Source: Nesterenkonia alkaliphila (lineage in GTDB: Bacteria > Actinomycetota > Actinomycetes > Actinomycetales > Micrococcaceae). From it: 38,973 nucleotides of DNA. Position 1 is the first letter of the stretch; every line of letters begins with the position of its first letter. The DNA is taken from the NCBI RefSeq assembly GCF_009758175.1, contig NZ_WRPM01000004.1, forward strand, positions 1 through 38,973. Reading direction: 5' to 3'. Positions 14,980 to 24,123 of this stretch are shown here, one piece after another. The translations under genes were made by a program, and so were the position numbers. The notes under the pieces were generated by a model. It made no database searches and was not told where the DNA came from. It worked only from the letters and a program-made list of their open reading frames with translations.

Positions 14980-16803
14980 TCAGGGATCGAGTCTGAACGG
15001 GACGTGTTGGCTGATCGGGGTGATCGGGTCCAGGGTACCGAGGCTGAAACGCCCCTCCTCATCAGTGCTGAGGGTGCTGCCGTAGGCCTCCCCATCAGCC
15101 TGCACCACCAGCACTGCGTAGACATCCTCCAGGCCAGCAGCCTCGGCACGGTCCAGCAGTTCCTGGTAGGGCACCTCGGCCGAGGCTCCGCCCTCGGTCT
15201 GGGTCACCAGATCCTCGGAGCTGGCGCCGCTGCTGTCGAAGAGCCGGTAGGTGACCTCTGCACCCTCCTGTCCGGGCGGGGCGAAGAAGCGCAGATCGGT
15301 GCTGAAGTCCTCCGGCAGCAGTGCCCCGGAGCCGGCGCTGAGCGGCTCAGCTGCGGCGGCCCAGCTGAAGTCCGGTGCCGGGTCGACCTCCTGCTCCTGG
15401 GTCTCAGGCTCCAGCTGCTCGCCAGTCCAGGGATCGGTCTCCGGCTCCAGCTCCACCTCTATGGTGACCTGCTCCCCGGTACCGGCGCTGCGCACTGCGG
15501 CCAGAGTGGGCTGATCGGTGGTGAGGGCGACGTCGTAGGTTCCCGGCTCCAGTCCGGACAACCCCACAACTGAGACTCTCCCGGCCTCTAGGCTGAAGAC
15601 CCCGGGCGTGTCAGTCACCACCTGCCCCTCGGTGCTGAAGACCTGCATCTCCACGGTGACCGGCTCCGGGCCGGGTGCGTAGAACCAGATTTGAGGGTTC
15701 TGGTCAGCTCCGGCGGGGAATCCCACGCCATAGTGCTCCTGGCGCAGTCCCGGCTGCGGACTCAGCTGCTCAACTCCCAGACCACTGCCTGCGGCGCTGG
15801 CGGCTGACTGCAGATGGGCCGTGACTGGAGCGCCGCTGGCCTGCACATGTACGGCCAGCTGTGCCTCGCCGTCGCTGAGTCCGGCCAGGTTCACGGTGCG
15901 CACGGTGTTCTCCGGGACCAGCAGGGTGGTAGCGCCCAGCGCTCCGGTCTCACCCTCTTCGCTGTAGGTGGTGACCTCCACGGTGGCATCCCGGTTGTGC
16001 GGGTTGGCCAGGGTCAGCAGGGAGGCCGAGCCGGTGCCGGTCTCCGGGCCCAGGAACCACTGGCTGCGCTCTGGTGCAGTGCAGCCGGCAGTTGCTAGGC
16101 CGGCGACTGCCCCGTCCTCGGCATAGTAGGTGAACCCGGCGGCAGCGGCAGGGGAACGTGACGGACTCAGCCCTGCCAGGGGCTGGATCTCCAGCAGCGA
16201 AGGGCTGAGGCCCTCCTGCTGGATTCCGGTGACCAGATGCCGTTCAGCCAGTCCGCCGCCGGCAGACTCACCGGACTCATCAGCAGCGATGAGCTGCAGA
16301 GGCTCACCCCTGCCGTCCTGGCCCAGCGGCAGCCAGTCGGCGCGGGGCAGCCGGCCATCGGCCGCAGCGAAGACAGCTGCGCTGCGCAGCGCCGATGCGG
16401 AACTGTCCCGCTCGGCGTAGTCGAGCAGGCCCTGGTCCGAGATCGAGTCGGGCTGTCCGGGCACCGGGGGGCAGACCAGCCGCTCGGTGACGGCGGGAGC
16501 CGGCACGGCATAGGCCGGCTGCTGCAGCAGGACAGGTTCGGGGTCCGGATCGCTGACGTGCAGCCAGGCGGAGCCGGCACCTGCGGCGATCAGGCCGAGC
16601 CCCACCAGGACTGGCACAGTACGGGTGGGACTGGCAGGGCCCGGGCGGTCGGTGCTCTCGGCCTCATGGCCGCCCGGCGCTGCAGCGCCCTGCTCTGCCG
16701 CCTCAGCTTGCCGGACCTGCTGTGCGGCGGCCCGCTCCTGGGCTTTCTGCGCTTTGCGGCGGGCCCGCCGCTGAGCCCGGATGTACCTGTTGACAGAGCT
16801 CAC
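14980..16803 (-). CDS. DUF5719 family membrane-anchored extracytoplasmic protein
   Basis: The 607-residue protein has a strongly basic cytoplasmic N-terminus (QRRARRKAQKAQERAAAQQ) and one membrane helix at about 62-82 (TVPVLVGLGLIAAGAGSAWL). About 520 residues outside are rich in beta strands, with repeats of the type TLANPHNRDATVEVTTYSEEG and IWFYAPGPEPVTVEMQVFST that look like Ig-like modules. This is the DUF5719 pattern, regularly found after a large glycosyltransferase. The GTG start overlaps the glycosyltransferase stop by four bases, so the two are coupled and probably act together at the cell surface. An acidic linker (ELEPETDPWTGEQLEPETQE) separates the last modules. Enzymatic activity is not apparent. 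Confidence 0.82.
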   Translation of the reverse strand: MSSVNRYIRAQRRARRKAQKAQERAAAQQVRQAEAAEQGAAAPGGHEAESTDRPGPASPTRTVPVLVGLGLIAAGAGSAWLHVSDPDPEPVLLQQPAYAVPAPAVTERLVCPPVPGQPDSISDQGLLDYAERDSSASALRSAAVFAAADGRLPRADWLPLGQDGRGEPLQLIAADESGESAGGGLAERHLVTGIQQEGLSPSLLEIQPLAGLSPSRSPAAAAGFTYYAEDGAVAGLATAGCTAPERSQWFLGPETGTGSASLLTLANPHNRDATVEVTTYSEEGETGALGATTLLVPENTVRTVNLAGLSDGEAQLAVHVQASGAPVTAHLQSAASAAGSGLGVEQLSPQPGLRQEHYGVGFPAGADQNPQIWFYAPGPEPVTVEMQVFSTEGQVVTDTPGVFSLEAGRVSVVGLSGLEPGTYDVALTTDQPTLAAVRSAGTGEQVTIEVELEPETDPWTGEQLEPETQEQEVDPAPDFSWAAAAEPLSAGSGALLPEDFSTDLRFFAPPGQEGAEVTYRLFDSSGASSEDLVTQTEGGASAEVPYQELLDRAEAAGLEDVYAVLVVQADGEAYGSTLSTDEEGRFSLGTLDPITPISQHVPFRLDP

Positions 16804-19800
16804 CGTCTCACCTCCGTGGCCTGGGTCAGCTGCTGGTCCGGGATGACCGGCAGAATCCGCCAGCTGCGCGGCAGGGGCACGGCGACCAGCAGGAAGATCA
16901 GCACCAACAGGCCGGTTAAGAACAGGATGGGGTACTGGAGCTGAGAGCTGTGGCTGAGCGTCAGCTGGCCCTGCGGCTGCTCGGCGAAGCTCTCCGGTAG
17001 GTGGAACTGGCGGGTCCAGTCCATCTCCTCGGGCTCAATCTGCAGGCTGGTGGGGGTGACCCGGCGCAGGCTCTGACCATCCAGCTCGGCATCCCAGCCC
17101 ACAGCGCGCTCGGTGGCGAGCTCCACGTAGTAGTCCGTGCCGGGCTCCAGCTGCAGGGGTTCGCCGCTGCGGTCCCGCAGCTGACTGAGGTCCAGATCGA
17201 TGCGGTGGTGGCTGCTGGGCAGCAGGGCCACCGGATCTCCCTCCGCGGTGACAATCCGTGCCCAGGCGGTGGTGGTCCCTGAGATGCCGCCAGCAGCAGG
17301 CAGCTCCTCCTCAGCGGTGTCCACCCGCCAGAGCGAGCCGAATTCGGTGTCTCCCACCGAGATGAGCCCGCCAGCAGTGTCCGCGGCCTCCCGCAGTGCG
17401 GTGCCCTGGGTGACCAGCACATAACCGATGCCCAGTTCCGCGGCCAGGTCTGAGACATGCTCTGAACCAGGGGCGACGACGCCGGCCACCAGTTCGCCCA
17501 GCCGCTGCTGGGAGGCGCTGAGCTCCTCTGCGGGAAGGGGATCTGTTCCAGGCCCGGTCATACCCAGCCAGCTGGCCGGCGCCTCCGGGGTGGCCCAGAG
17601 CGGGAGGTCCTGGGCCACAGCGGCCGTACGGCGGCTGTCCAGCGTGCTGCCGTGCCGGGCCCGGATCTCGGCGCTGACGCCCTGTGCTGAGGAGGAAAGC
17701 ACCAGGGTGCGGGCGGCGGCCGGGCCGGTGCCGAGATCGGCGGCAGTGGCCGGCAGAGTCCGCACTGTGCCGGGCTGGATAAGCACGCGTTCGGTGTTGA
17801 CAGTGCTGATGGTCATCCCATCCAGTCCTGCACCGGGCATCATCCGGGGCGCTGCCCAAAACACTCCAGCGGTAAAAACGGCCAGCACCAACAGAGTGGA
17901 GGCCACTGGGGAGAAGACCCCGCCCAGAGCTGATCCGGCAGCCTGTGAGCTGGACAGGCCGCTGACCGCTGCTGCGATCAGGCACAGCGCCAGCACTGAG
18001 ACCAGAGGGCCAATATGTGTGCCCACCACCTCTGAGCCGGCGGATCCGGCCGCCAGCCGGCTGACCAAGGCGGAATAGCCCAGAGTGCCCAGTCCGATCA
18101 GTCCGCAGCTGAGCACCACGGCGCGCCGGCCCACTGCCAGCAGAGCGAGCACGGCGATGACCAGCAGGGGCGCACCGGTGAGCAGCGCAACCCGCAGGGC
18201 CCAGAAGCTCTCGGCCAGCACGGAGGGCAGCCATGCCGCGGACTCTGAGTTGGTGGTCCCGGGGAGACCGCCTGTGGGGTCAAAGGCCTGGGAGAACCCC
18301 AGCAGCTGCTGCCAGAGGGGCGCGGAGGCTCCGGCCTCGGTCACGCTGAGCGATCTGCCGGGTTCGGAGACCAGCACAGCGGCCAGATTGGCCCCGCGGT
18401 CCAGGGCTGAGATGAGCATAGGGGCGAAGATCGCCAGGGCGGGGATGGGCAGCAGCCAAAGCACCTTTCCGGCTCTGCGGAGCACCAGGGCGGCGATGAC
18501 GCAGCTGAGTACGGCAGGGACCAGCAGCACCGGGGCTGCAGCAGTGACTACGGCAAGCAGCAGCGCGGCCCCTGCGGCGGTCTCCCAGCCGGCGGTGAGC
18601 CGCAGCGCGGCCACCCGTCCTGCTGTGACCTGGTGCCGGCCATGAGCGCGGACTGCCCGCACTGTGGTCAGCACGAGGACCGGCAGCAGGATATGAGCGA
18701 TCACCGCGCCGATCCGCCCCTGGCCCGCCGCACTGTGCAAGGCCGGCAGCAGCGCCCAGATCAGGGCTGCGATGAGCCGGTGGAAGGTCTTGGGGCTCCA
18801 GAGGCCGGCCGCCCACCAGGCGGTGAGTGCGCTCAGCGGGGCGGCCAGCACCACCACCCACAACAGCACGGCTGAGGCATGGCCGAAGCTGAGCGCGGAG
18901 AGGATCAGCAGCACCAGGTTGAATGGGTCGGCCGCTGCCCGCTCCCCCAGCGAGTCAGTGACCAGGAAGGAGACGGTGTGCTGCCATACCTCTGCCACTG
19001 AGCCGGAGACCGGCAACGAAGCCCCGCCGGCCAGGGCCGGGGCGGTGAGCAGCTGCCGGAAGCCCACCAGCGAGACCCCTGTCAGCGCCACCAGCAGCAG
19101 GAACAGGCCCAGTCTGTCCTCGGAGCGGCGGACTGGCATTTGGTCGAACTCGCCGTCCCGAGAACCCAGATCGGGCAGTTCTCCGGCCTCATCCGCAGCA
19201 CGCTCACCGGGCATCCCCACGGTCTCGGCGGTGGTGTCCCGCCGGCGCTGCTCGCGCAGCTGGCTCCCGCTCAGCAGGTTCTCCCGCACTGCCCGGCGTC
19301 CAGCGGCCAGAGTCTCCTTGGCGCTGTCTCCGGCGCGCTGAGATCTGGACAGGGCAGCGGCGCGGCCCTCCCGCCGGTGGCGGCGCAGATGGGCGATGGC
19401 GGCAATATTGGACAGCCCCGCGGCGGCATGGCGCAGCTGCGCCAATCCGGCGTCCGGGGCTTTGCAGGCGAACAGCGCCACGGTGCGCAGCAGGGCGGCC
19501 ACCCACATCAGGACCCAGAGCGGAACCACTGCCGGCCACGGTGCCTGGGTCAGCCTGGTGCGGATCTGGCTGCGCCGGTGGTCCTCGGGCAGCAGCAGAG
19601 CACCGGCGAGCCGGTGGACCATCTCTCGCTGGGCCGGTTCCACCCTGCGCACTGCGGCAGTGGGCTCCAGCACGGTGCGGGCGCCCACCTCGCGGGCGCG
19701 GGCGCAGAACTCGGCGGCGGCGTAGTCGGGTTCCAGCGCGGGGCTGAACCCGCCCAGATCTCCGAACAGGCTGGCCCGGACCAGCATCCCGTGGGCCGAG

Positions 19801-20396
19801 ACTGCGGGCACCTCGTCACGCCCGTCGTACTGTCCCTGGTCGAACTCCTTGGGTTCAGTGAGCGTGACCACTTCCCCGGAGCGGGCCGTCCAGAGCCCGG
19901 CGTTGAGCAGCCGGGGCTCCTCGATGCCGGCGATCCACTGCTTGGCACCGACTACTTCAACGTCCTGGTGAGTGTCCTCATCCTTGACGGTGAACAGCCG
20001 CTCCTCCAGGTGCTCCAAAGCCTCCGGTTCGGGGACGGCATCGGCGGGCAGTATCCACAGCCATTGGTACTTGGCGGAGAATCCGTCCCCCAGCTGCCGT
20101 TCCAATCCGCGCCAGAGTGAGGTGACATTCACCCCGCCGGGACCGGTGGTGAGGGTCTTCTTCGCTGCGCGCCGGTCCTCCAGCAGCCTCGAGCGCAGCG
20201 AGCGTGAGAGGTCCTGAGGGCCGGCATAGCTGCCCGCCCCGAGTGTGATGATGCTGTCCGGCTGACGAGTCTGCCATTCCAGGCCTGCGGCCAGGTTCAG
20301 CGCACGGCCGTGAGTGTCCCACTGCGGGGACGCAAAACCGCCGCCGTCGTGCAGCACGACAGCGGCGATATGGAGCTGAGCCCCCGGAGTGCTCAC
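16800..20396 (-). CDS. Large family 2-type glycosyltransferase with multi-spanning membrane region
   Basis: This 1198-residue protein has three parts. Residues 1-270 form a GT2-like cytoplasmic domain; QWLWILPADAVPEPEALEHL near 111-130 corresponds to the nucleotide-sugar/metal site. A first helix lies near 285-310. A basic linker follows, then roughly nine to ten helices between about 425 and 880, a soluble, probably extracytoplasmic region (about 885-1155), and a final helix (YPILFLTGLLVLIFLLVAVP). The architecture suggests transfer of a sugar and its handling across the membrane, as in cell-wall polysaccharide or surface glycoprotein synthesis. It lies 32 bp after whiB and overlaps the DUF5719 gene by four bases. 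Donor and acceptor are unknown. Confidence 0.85.
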   Translation of the reverse strand: MSTPGAQLHIAAVVLHDGGGFASPQWDTHGRALNLAAGLEWQTRQPDSIITLGAGSYAGPQDLSRSLRSRLLEDRRAAKKTLTTGPGGVNVTSLWRGLERQLGDGFSAKYQWLWILPADAVPEPEALEHLEERLFTVKDEDTHQDVEVVGAKQWIAGIEEPRLLNAGLWTARSGEVVTLTEPKEFDQGQYDGRDEVPAVSAHGMLVRASLFGDLGGFSPALEPDYAAAEFCARAREVGARTVLEPTAAVRRVEPAQREMVHRLAGALLLPEDHRRSQIRTRLTQAPWPAVVPLWVLMWVAALLRTVALFACKAPDAGLAQLRHAAAGLSNIAAIAHLRRHRREGRAAALSRSQRAGDSAKETLAAGRRAVRENLLSGSQLREQRRRDTTAETVGMPGERAADEAGELPDLGSRDGEFDQMPVRRSEDRLGLFLLLVALTGVSLVGFRQLLTAPALAGGASLPVSGSVAEVWQHTVSFLVTDSLGERAAADPFNLVLLILSALSFGHASAVLLWVVVLAAPLSALTAWWAAGLWSPKTFHRLIAALIWALLPALHSAAGQGRIGAVIAHILLPVLVLTTVRAVRAHGRHQVTAGRVAALRLTAGWETAAGAALLLAVVTAAAPVLLVPAVLSCVIAALVLRRAGKVLWLLPIPALAIFAPMLISALDRGANLAAVLVSEPGRSLSVTEAGASAPLWQQLLGFSQAFDPTGGLPGTTNSESAAWLPSVLAESFWALRVALLTGAPLLVIAVLALLAVGRRAVVLSCGLIGLGTLGYSALVSRLAAGSAGSEVVGTHIGPLVSVLALCLIAAAVSGLSSSQAAGSALGGVFSPVASTLLVLAVFTAGVFWAAPRMMPGAGLDGMTISTVNTERVLIQPGTVRTLPATAADLGTGPAAARTLVLSSSAQGVSAEIRARHGSTLDSRRTAAVAQDLPLWATPEAPASWLGMTGPGTDPLPAEELSASQQRLGELVAGVVAPGSEHVSDLAAELGIGYVLVTQGTALREAADTAGGLISVGDTEFGSLWRVDTAEEELPAAGGISGTTTAWARIVTAEGDPVALLPSSHHRIDLDLSQLRDRSGEPLQLEPGTDYYVELATERAVGWDAELDGQSLRRVTPTSLQIEPEEMDWTRQFHLPESFAEQPQGQLTLSHSSQLQYPILFLTGLLVLIFLLVAVPLPRSWRILPVIPDQQLTQATEVRR

Positions 20397-20428
20397 CGGC
20401 CGGCTCCCTCATATGGGGTGTCGGTCAC

Positions 20429-20977
20429 CTATCGGGCCCGCTTCTTGAGCTTTCTGCGCTCCCGCTCGGAGAGTCCGCCCCAGATGCCGAAGCGCTCGTC
20501 ATTGGACAATGCGTAGTCCAAGCATTCCTGCTTCACAGTGCAGGCCCCGCAGACCTTTTTGGCATCGCGGGTGGAGCCGCCCTTCTCCGGGAAGAACGCC
20601 TCCGGATCAGTCTGAGCGCAGAGGGCGTCCACCTGCCAAGCCAGCTCACCTTCGACCTGTTCGGCCGGGATCAGGGTGGGGATCCCCAGCCATACCGAAT
20701 CAGAATCCTCCTGCTGAGCCGGTTCCGGCTGAGTGCGGCGGGAAGGCGCCTCACTCAGCGCGGTGACTGTGCCCTGGCTCCTGGCCTCGGCCTCCTCAGC
20801 GGCGGCCAGGAACGCGGTGGCCTGGTCCTCCAATGCGGTGCCGTGCTCCAGCCTCTCGGCGGCACTGGGGTCGGCCGGGTCCACGAACCAGTCGTTGGGC
20901 ACGTTGAGCGCGCTGCTGCGGACTGGCGCCTGCTCCGGTTCGGGACTGATGTCACTCAGTCGCTGTGCCTTCCCCAT
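20429..20977 (-). CDS. whiB: WhiB-family iron-sulfur regulator with long N-terminal extension
   Basis: The C-terminal 70 residues of this 182-residue protein are a complete WhiB domain. Cys120, Cys143, Cys146 and Cys152 (spacing 22-2-5) bind a [4Fe-4S] cluster, GIWGG at 164-168 is the turn that meets sigma factor, and the basic tail ERRKLKKRAR contacts DNA. Position next to DUF3499 and the envelope glycosyltransferase matches the WhiB2/WhmD locus, which controls septation in mycobacteria and streptomycetes. Typical WhiB2 proteins are about 90-130 residues, so the acidic first 90 residues here are unusual. The ATG at 20977 is supported by GGGGAGG eight bases upstream. It leads a minus-strand cluster that runs to ahcY. 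Confidence 0.93.
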   Translation of the reverse strand: MGKAQRLSDISPEPEQAPVRSSALNVPNDWFVDPADPSAAERLEHGTALEDQATAFLAAAEEAEARSQGTVTALSEAPSRRTQPEPAQQEDSDSVWLGIPTLIPAEQVEGELAWQVDALCAQTDPEAFFPEKGGSTRDAKKVCGACTVKQECLDYALSNDERFGIWGGLSERERRKLKKRAR

Positions 20978-21043
20978 ACTGTGGGCCTCCCCTGGCGCCG
21001 GTTAGCGCTTCCTTCAGTTGGTCACGGTCAATGTCTGCCCCTA

Positions 21044-21073
21044 ATTACACTGGTGTGAGTAAACATTCGTCAA
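21044..21073 (-). promoter_or_regulatory. Promoter of whiB
   Basis: On the minus strand TTGACG (21073-21068) and TGTAAT (21049-21044) are 18 bases apart; each matches the vegetative consensus at five of six positions. This is the best promoter in the window. It predicts a start near 21037 and a leader of about 60 bases before the whiB ATG. Confidence 0.65.
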
Positions 21074-21165
21074 GTGCTCCCGGCGAGTCGCCGCTAGGGG
21101 CCCCGGGACGGGATATCGCGGGGAACGACGCCGTGACCATCACCTTTTAGGGAAGGACCTCGCTT

Positions 21166-21912
21166 ATGTGCCCGCTGACCTTGGGAAACCCGTCAGGAGA
21201 AGTTCCCGGAGAGTTTACGCAGCTGCTCAAGTTCCTGGCTTCCCGGCCCCAGCCCGCCGTTGTCCACTACGCTGCTGAAGGCTCTCGGGTGGAGCTCTCA
21301 GGGCGAGTCCTGGCCAACTGGGCAACTAAACTCATCGGGCTGTTCTCGGAGGAGCCGGGCCTCTCCCCTGGCGACCCAGTGGTGCTGGACATGGCGGTGC
21401 ATTGGAAGGCCGCTGCTGCTGCCCTGGCAGTAGGGGCGATGGGTGCTGAGCTGACTCTGGGACCCGCCGGTGAGGAGGAGCCGGCGCTGGTGATCACCGA
21501 CCGCCCCGGGGGGTGGGTGACCGGAACGGCCCTGGGTCAGGCTGAGCTGGCAGCGGTCAGCCACGGAATGCTGGACAGCTCCTTCGCGGAGGCCGGAGGG
21601 GATCCGCTGCCTGCCTGGGTGGTGGATGTCTCGGCAGAGGTGCGCCAGCAGCCTGATCAGCTGATGGTGCCGCTTCCTACAGTGCCGCTGCCCCCTATGC
21701 CGGAGCAGGAAGCGGCGGCAGCCGGGCCGCTGCTGGTCACCGACTGGCAGGCACACAGTGTCCCGCAGATGCTGGGCACCTGGGCTGCCGGCGGCGTCGT
21801 CGTACTCTTTGACGCAGAGCCCGGCGGTGAGGTGTGGCAGCAGATGCGCCGCAATGAGGGTCTCAGCGGTGGTCCCGGCGGCGCGGGCACCACGCCTGAT
21901 GAAACCGACTAA
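21166..21912 (+). CDS. TIGR03089 family protein (degenerate AMP-binding-like fold)
   Basis: The 248-residue protein resembles the N-terminal part of acyl/aminoacyl-adenylate enzymes: VELSGRVLANWATKLIGLF, GLSPGDPVVLDMAVHWKAAAAALAVGAMGAEL and a central region without the usual phosphate-binding loop. This is the TIGR03089 family found in actinobacteria. It lacks the C-terminal half of AMP-forming ligases, so independent adenylation is doubtful. GGAAGG precedes the ATG. Its TAA overlaps the TAG of the opposing GtrA gene by two bases, so the coding sequences overlap tail to tail by four bases. It is divergent from whiB. Role unknown. Confidence 0.8.
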   Translation: MCPLTLGNPSGEVPGEFTQLLKFLASRPQPAVVHYAAEGSRVELSGRVLANWATKLIGLFSEEPGLSPGDPVVLDMAVHWKAAAAALAVGAMGAELTLGPAGEEEPALVITDRPGGWVTGTALGQAELAAVSHGMLDSSFAEAGGDPLPAWVVDVSAEVRQQPDQLMVPLPTVPLPPMPEQEAAAAGPLLVTDWQAHSVPQMLGTWAAGGVVVLFDAEPGGEVWQQMRRNEGLSGGPGGAGTTPDETD

Positions 21913-22436
21913 GAGTTATCTTTGCGCTGCGCTGCCGGGAACTCATCGGTGTAGAGCGTGGCATGGGCGGCTGCCTTTGCGGTTTCGGCGTCTCCGGTGC
22001 CGGTGAAGACCCACAGCTTGTAGGCCACGAACCGGAAGACCATGGCCAGCCCCATCCCGATGATGGACCCGGAGATGAAGGAGGCCAGCTCACTGGTTAG
22101 GCCCAGGATGTAGTAGCTGAAGGCCACGCAGCCAGACATGATGAGCAGGCCGATCATATTCATCAGGATGAACATCATCAGTTCGCGCATCCGGGTGCGG
22201 GTGCGCTGGTGCCGGAAGGTCCAGTAGCGGTTGCCTACCCAGGAGAAGATCGTGGCCACGGCCACCGCGATGGCTTTGGACTTCACATGGGAGTCATCCA
22301 TGGGGCCGGTGATCAGCCAGAGGAATACCGCAGAGTCGATGACAAAGGCCACCGCGCCCACGGTGCCGAACTTGGCGAGCTCACGCCAGAGCAGGAGGAA
22401 AAGTCCCACTGCTCGGCCCCATAAGGATTTAATCAC
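21909..22436 (-). CDS. GtrA family membrane protein
   Basis: The 175-residue protein has four membrane helices (for example KFGTVGAVAFVIDSAVFLWLI, IAVAVATIFSWVGNRYWTF, FILMNMIGLLIMSGCVAFSY and ISGSIIGMGLAMVFRFVAYKLWVF). They carry the GtrA motifs NRYWTF and RFVAYKLWVF. GtrA proteins are thought to help flip lipid-linked sugars in O-antigen glucosylation and arabinogalactan synthesis. The start is GTG with a weak upstream site. It follows the LCP gene by 25 bp and ends the purK-purE-LCP-GtrA unit. The pairing with an LCP ligase suggests a joint role in building a wall-linked glycopolymer. Confidence 0.88.
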   Translation of the reverse strand: MIKSLWGRAVGLFLLLWRELAKFGTVGAVAFVIDSAVFLWLITGPMDDSHVKSKAIAVAVATIFSWVGNRYWTFRHQRTRTRMRELMMFILMNMIGLLIMSGCVAFSYYILGLTSELASFISGSIIGMGLAMVFRFVAYKLWVFTGTGDAETAKAAAHATLYTDEFPAAQRKDNS

Positions 22437-22461
22437 CGGGTGATGCTACCAGCAGCAGTTC

Positions 22462-24123
22462 TCAATTGCCTGGGCTGCACTCGCCGTTGGTGCTGGCGGC
22501 CTGCTCCAAGATGCCGATCTCCCCGCGCTGCTGGGCCTCGATAAGGTAGAGCTCAGTCAGCGGGGAGCCGTCGGGCTGAGTGAGCTCGGAGGCCTCTGCA
22601 GTCTGCTGCTCCCCCGGCTCATCCTCGGCCACTGCCGGGTCGGTGTGCTCTGGGGTGGGCCCGGGCGGCTCCCCCTCGCTGTCTGCTGCTTCCTCAGGGG
22701 ACTCGGGCTCAGTCTGCTCCTGCGGCTCCTGGGCGGACGGGGCGTCGTCGTCCTCTCCCTCATTGGCGATGAGCTCATCCACCCGGGCGTGGATCTGATC
22801 GAAATCGGGGTAGGTGGAGAACAAGTCCCCGGCGCTGCCGAAGTCGGGAGCGCCCAGGGTCAGTCGCTGCGGGGTGTGATCCTGCGCGTCCACGGCCAGG
22901 TCCAGCAGGCTGCCCAGCTGGGCCTGAGGCAGGTCGGTCTCCACAATGTTCTCCCCGGCTGCCATGATCTCAGTGAACCGGGTGAGCAGAGTCTGGGGGG
23001 TGAACTGGCCGATCATCGCCTGCTGCACGCACTGCTGGCGCTGGATGCGGTTGTAGTCATTGCTGTGGGTGCGGGATCGGGCAAAGGAGAGCGCGTCGCT
23101 GCCATCGAGCTCCAGCGTGCCGGGCTCGAACCAGCGGTTACCCCACTGGTTGGTCTCCGGGTGGCGGCCGCGGTAGGGCACCCACCCCCCGGACTCCACG
23201 GTAATTCCGCCCATCGCGTCGATGAGCTCGGAGAATCCGCCCATATCCACCATCACGTAGCCATGGATGGCCAGGTCCAGGGTGCCGGAGGCGGCATCCA
23301 TCATGGCTGCGGCGCCGGGGTCCTGCGCCTCCGGATAGAGGTGGCTGTAGCTGTTGTGCACTTCGGTGTAGAGGAAGTTGATGATGCACTCATTGCCGCA
23401 GTTGTAGCCGTTGGGGTAGATCTCCCGCATCGGGGAGCCTTCGGCAAACTGGGCGTTCTGGAAGTTGCGGGGGATGGAGACGATGATGGTCTCCGAGGTC
23501 GCCTGGTTGACCGAGATCACGTGGATGGAGTCCGGGCGCAGCCCTTCACGGCCCTCTCCGGCGTCAGCGCCCAGCAGCAGGAAGTTGTAGCGGCCGTCCT
23601 CGGCCTGCACCGCCGCACCCTCACCGAAAATACCGGCCAAGGCGTTGCGCGCATCGTTGAGCAGATGTCCGGCGTAGGCCAGGCCGCCTGAGGTCAGCGC
23701 CGTCAGCAGGACGAGGATTACGGCGATGATCGGTTTGAACCCGGGGGCCAGTTGGCTGAAGCGGATGAGCCGGAAGGTGTCCAGCCAGAGGACCAGCCAC
23801 CCGATGCCCAGTGCGACGAGGATGATGGAGCCGGTCCACATGATGAACGGCTGGGTCAGTGCGCTCAGCAGTACTGAGCGCATAGTGAAGTACATGGTGA
23901 TGCCCAGCAGCAGGAGGAACCAGCAGCCGACGGTCACGGCCAGCGCAATCCGGCCCAGGCTACGGGATCCGGCGGTGATCTGCGCCCCGCCCGGGAGGAA
24001 GAGGGTCAGTGCGGTGAGGATGCTGGCGCGCTTGGTGCGTTCCCGGGGACTGGCCGCCCGCGGGTTGCGCAGGACATCATTGCTCCCGCGGAACTCGTGA
24101 TAGGTGATGGTGGGCGCGATCAT
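22462..24123 (-). CDS. LytR-CpsA-Psr (LCP) family glycopolymer transferase
   Basis: LCP enzymes move lipid-linked glycopolymers onto peptidoglycan outside the membrane. This 553-residue member has a basic cytoplasmic N-terminus, three or four hydrophobic segments before residue 160 (most LCP proteins have one), and a full LCP domain from about 175. The domain shows [28 protein letters not shown] and [18 protein letters not shown], which include the Asp and Arg residues that bind pyrophosphate. After about residue 430 comes an acidic, Pro/Glu/Asp-rich tail of some 90 residues, probably disordered. The ATG overlaps the purE stop by four bases, so it is coupled to purine synthesis genes and followed by GtrA. 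Confidence 0.92.
   Translation of the reverse strand: MIAPTITYHEFRGSNDVLRNPRAASPRERTKRASILTALTLFLPGGAQITAGSRSLGRIALAVTVGCWFLLLLGITMYFTMRSVLLSALTQPFIMWTGSIILVALGIGWLVLWLDTFRLIRFSQLAPGFKPIIAVILVLLTALTSGGLAYAGHLLNDARNALAGIFGEGAAVQAEDGRYNFLLLGADAGEGREGLRPDSIHVISVNQATSETIIVSIPRNFQNAQFAEGSPMREIYPNGYNCGNECIINFLYTEVHNSYSHLYPEAQDPGAAAMMDAASGTLDLAIHGYVMVDMGGFSELIDAMGGITVESGGWVPYRGRHPETNQWGNRWFEPGTLELDGSDALSFARSRTHSNDYNRIQRQQCVQQAMIGQFTPQTLLTRFTEIMAAGENIVETDLPQAQLGSLLDLAVDAQDHTPQRLTLGAPDFGSAGDLFSTYPDFDQIHARVDELIANEGEDDDAPSAQEPQEQTEPESPEEAADSEGEPPGPTPEHTDPAVAEDEPGEQQTAEASELTQPDGSPLTELYLIEAQQRGEIGILEQAASTNGECSPGN

Noticed and set aside
19140-20120. Long plus-strand open frame of 326 codons opposite the glycosyltransferase gene
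   Set aside because: It is a shadow of the high-GC minus-strand gene. It lacks a ribosome binding site and any recognisable domain, and its composition is that of an antisense frame. The same applies to the long frames at 787-1656, 6066-7046, 22645-23691 and 34349-35686.
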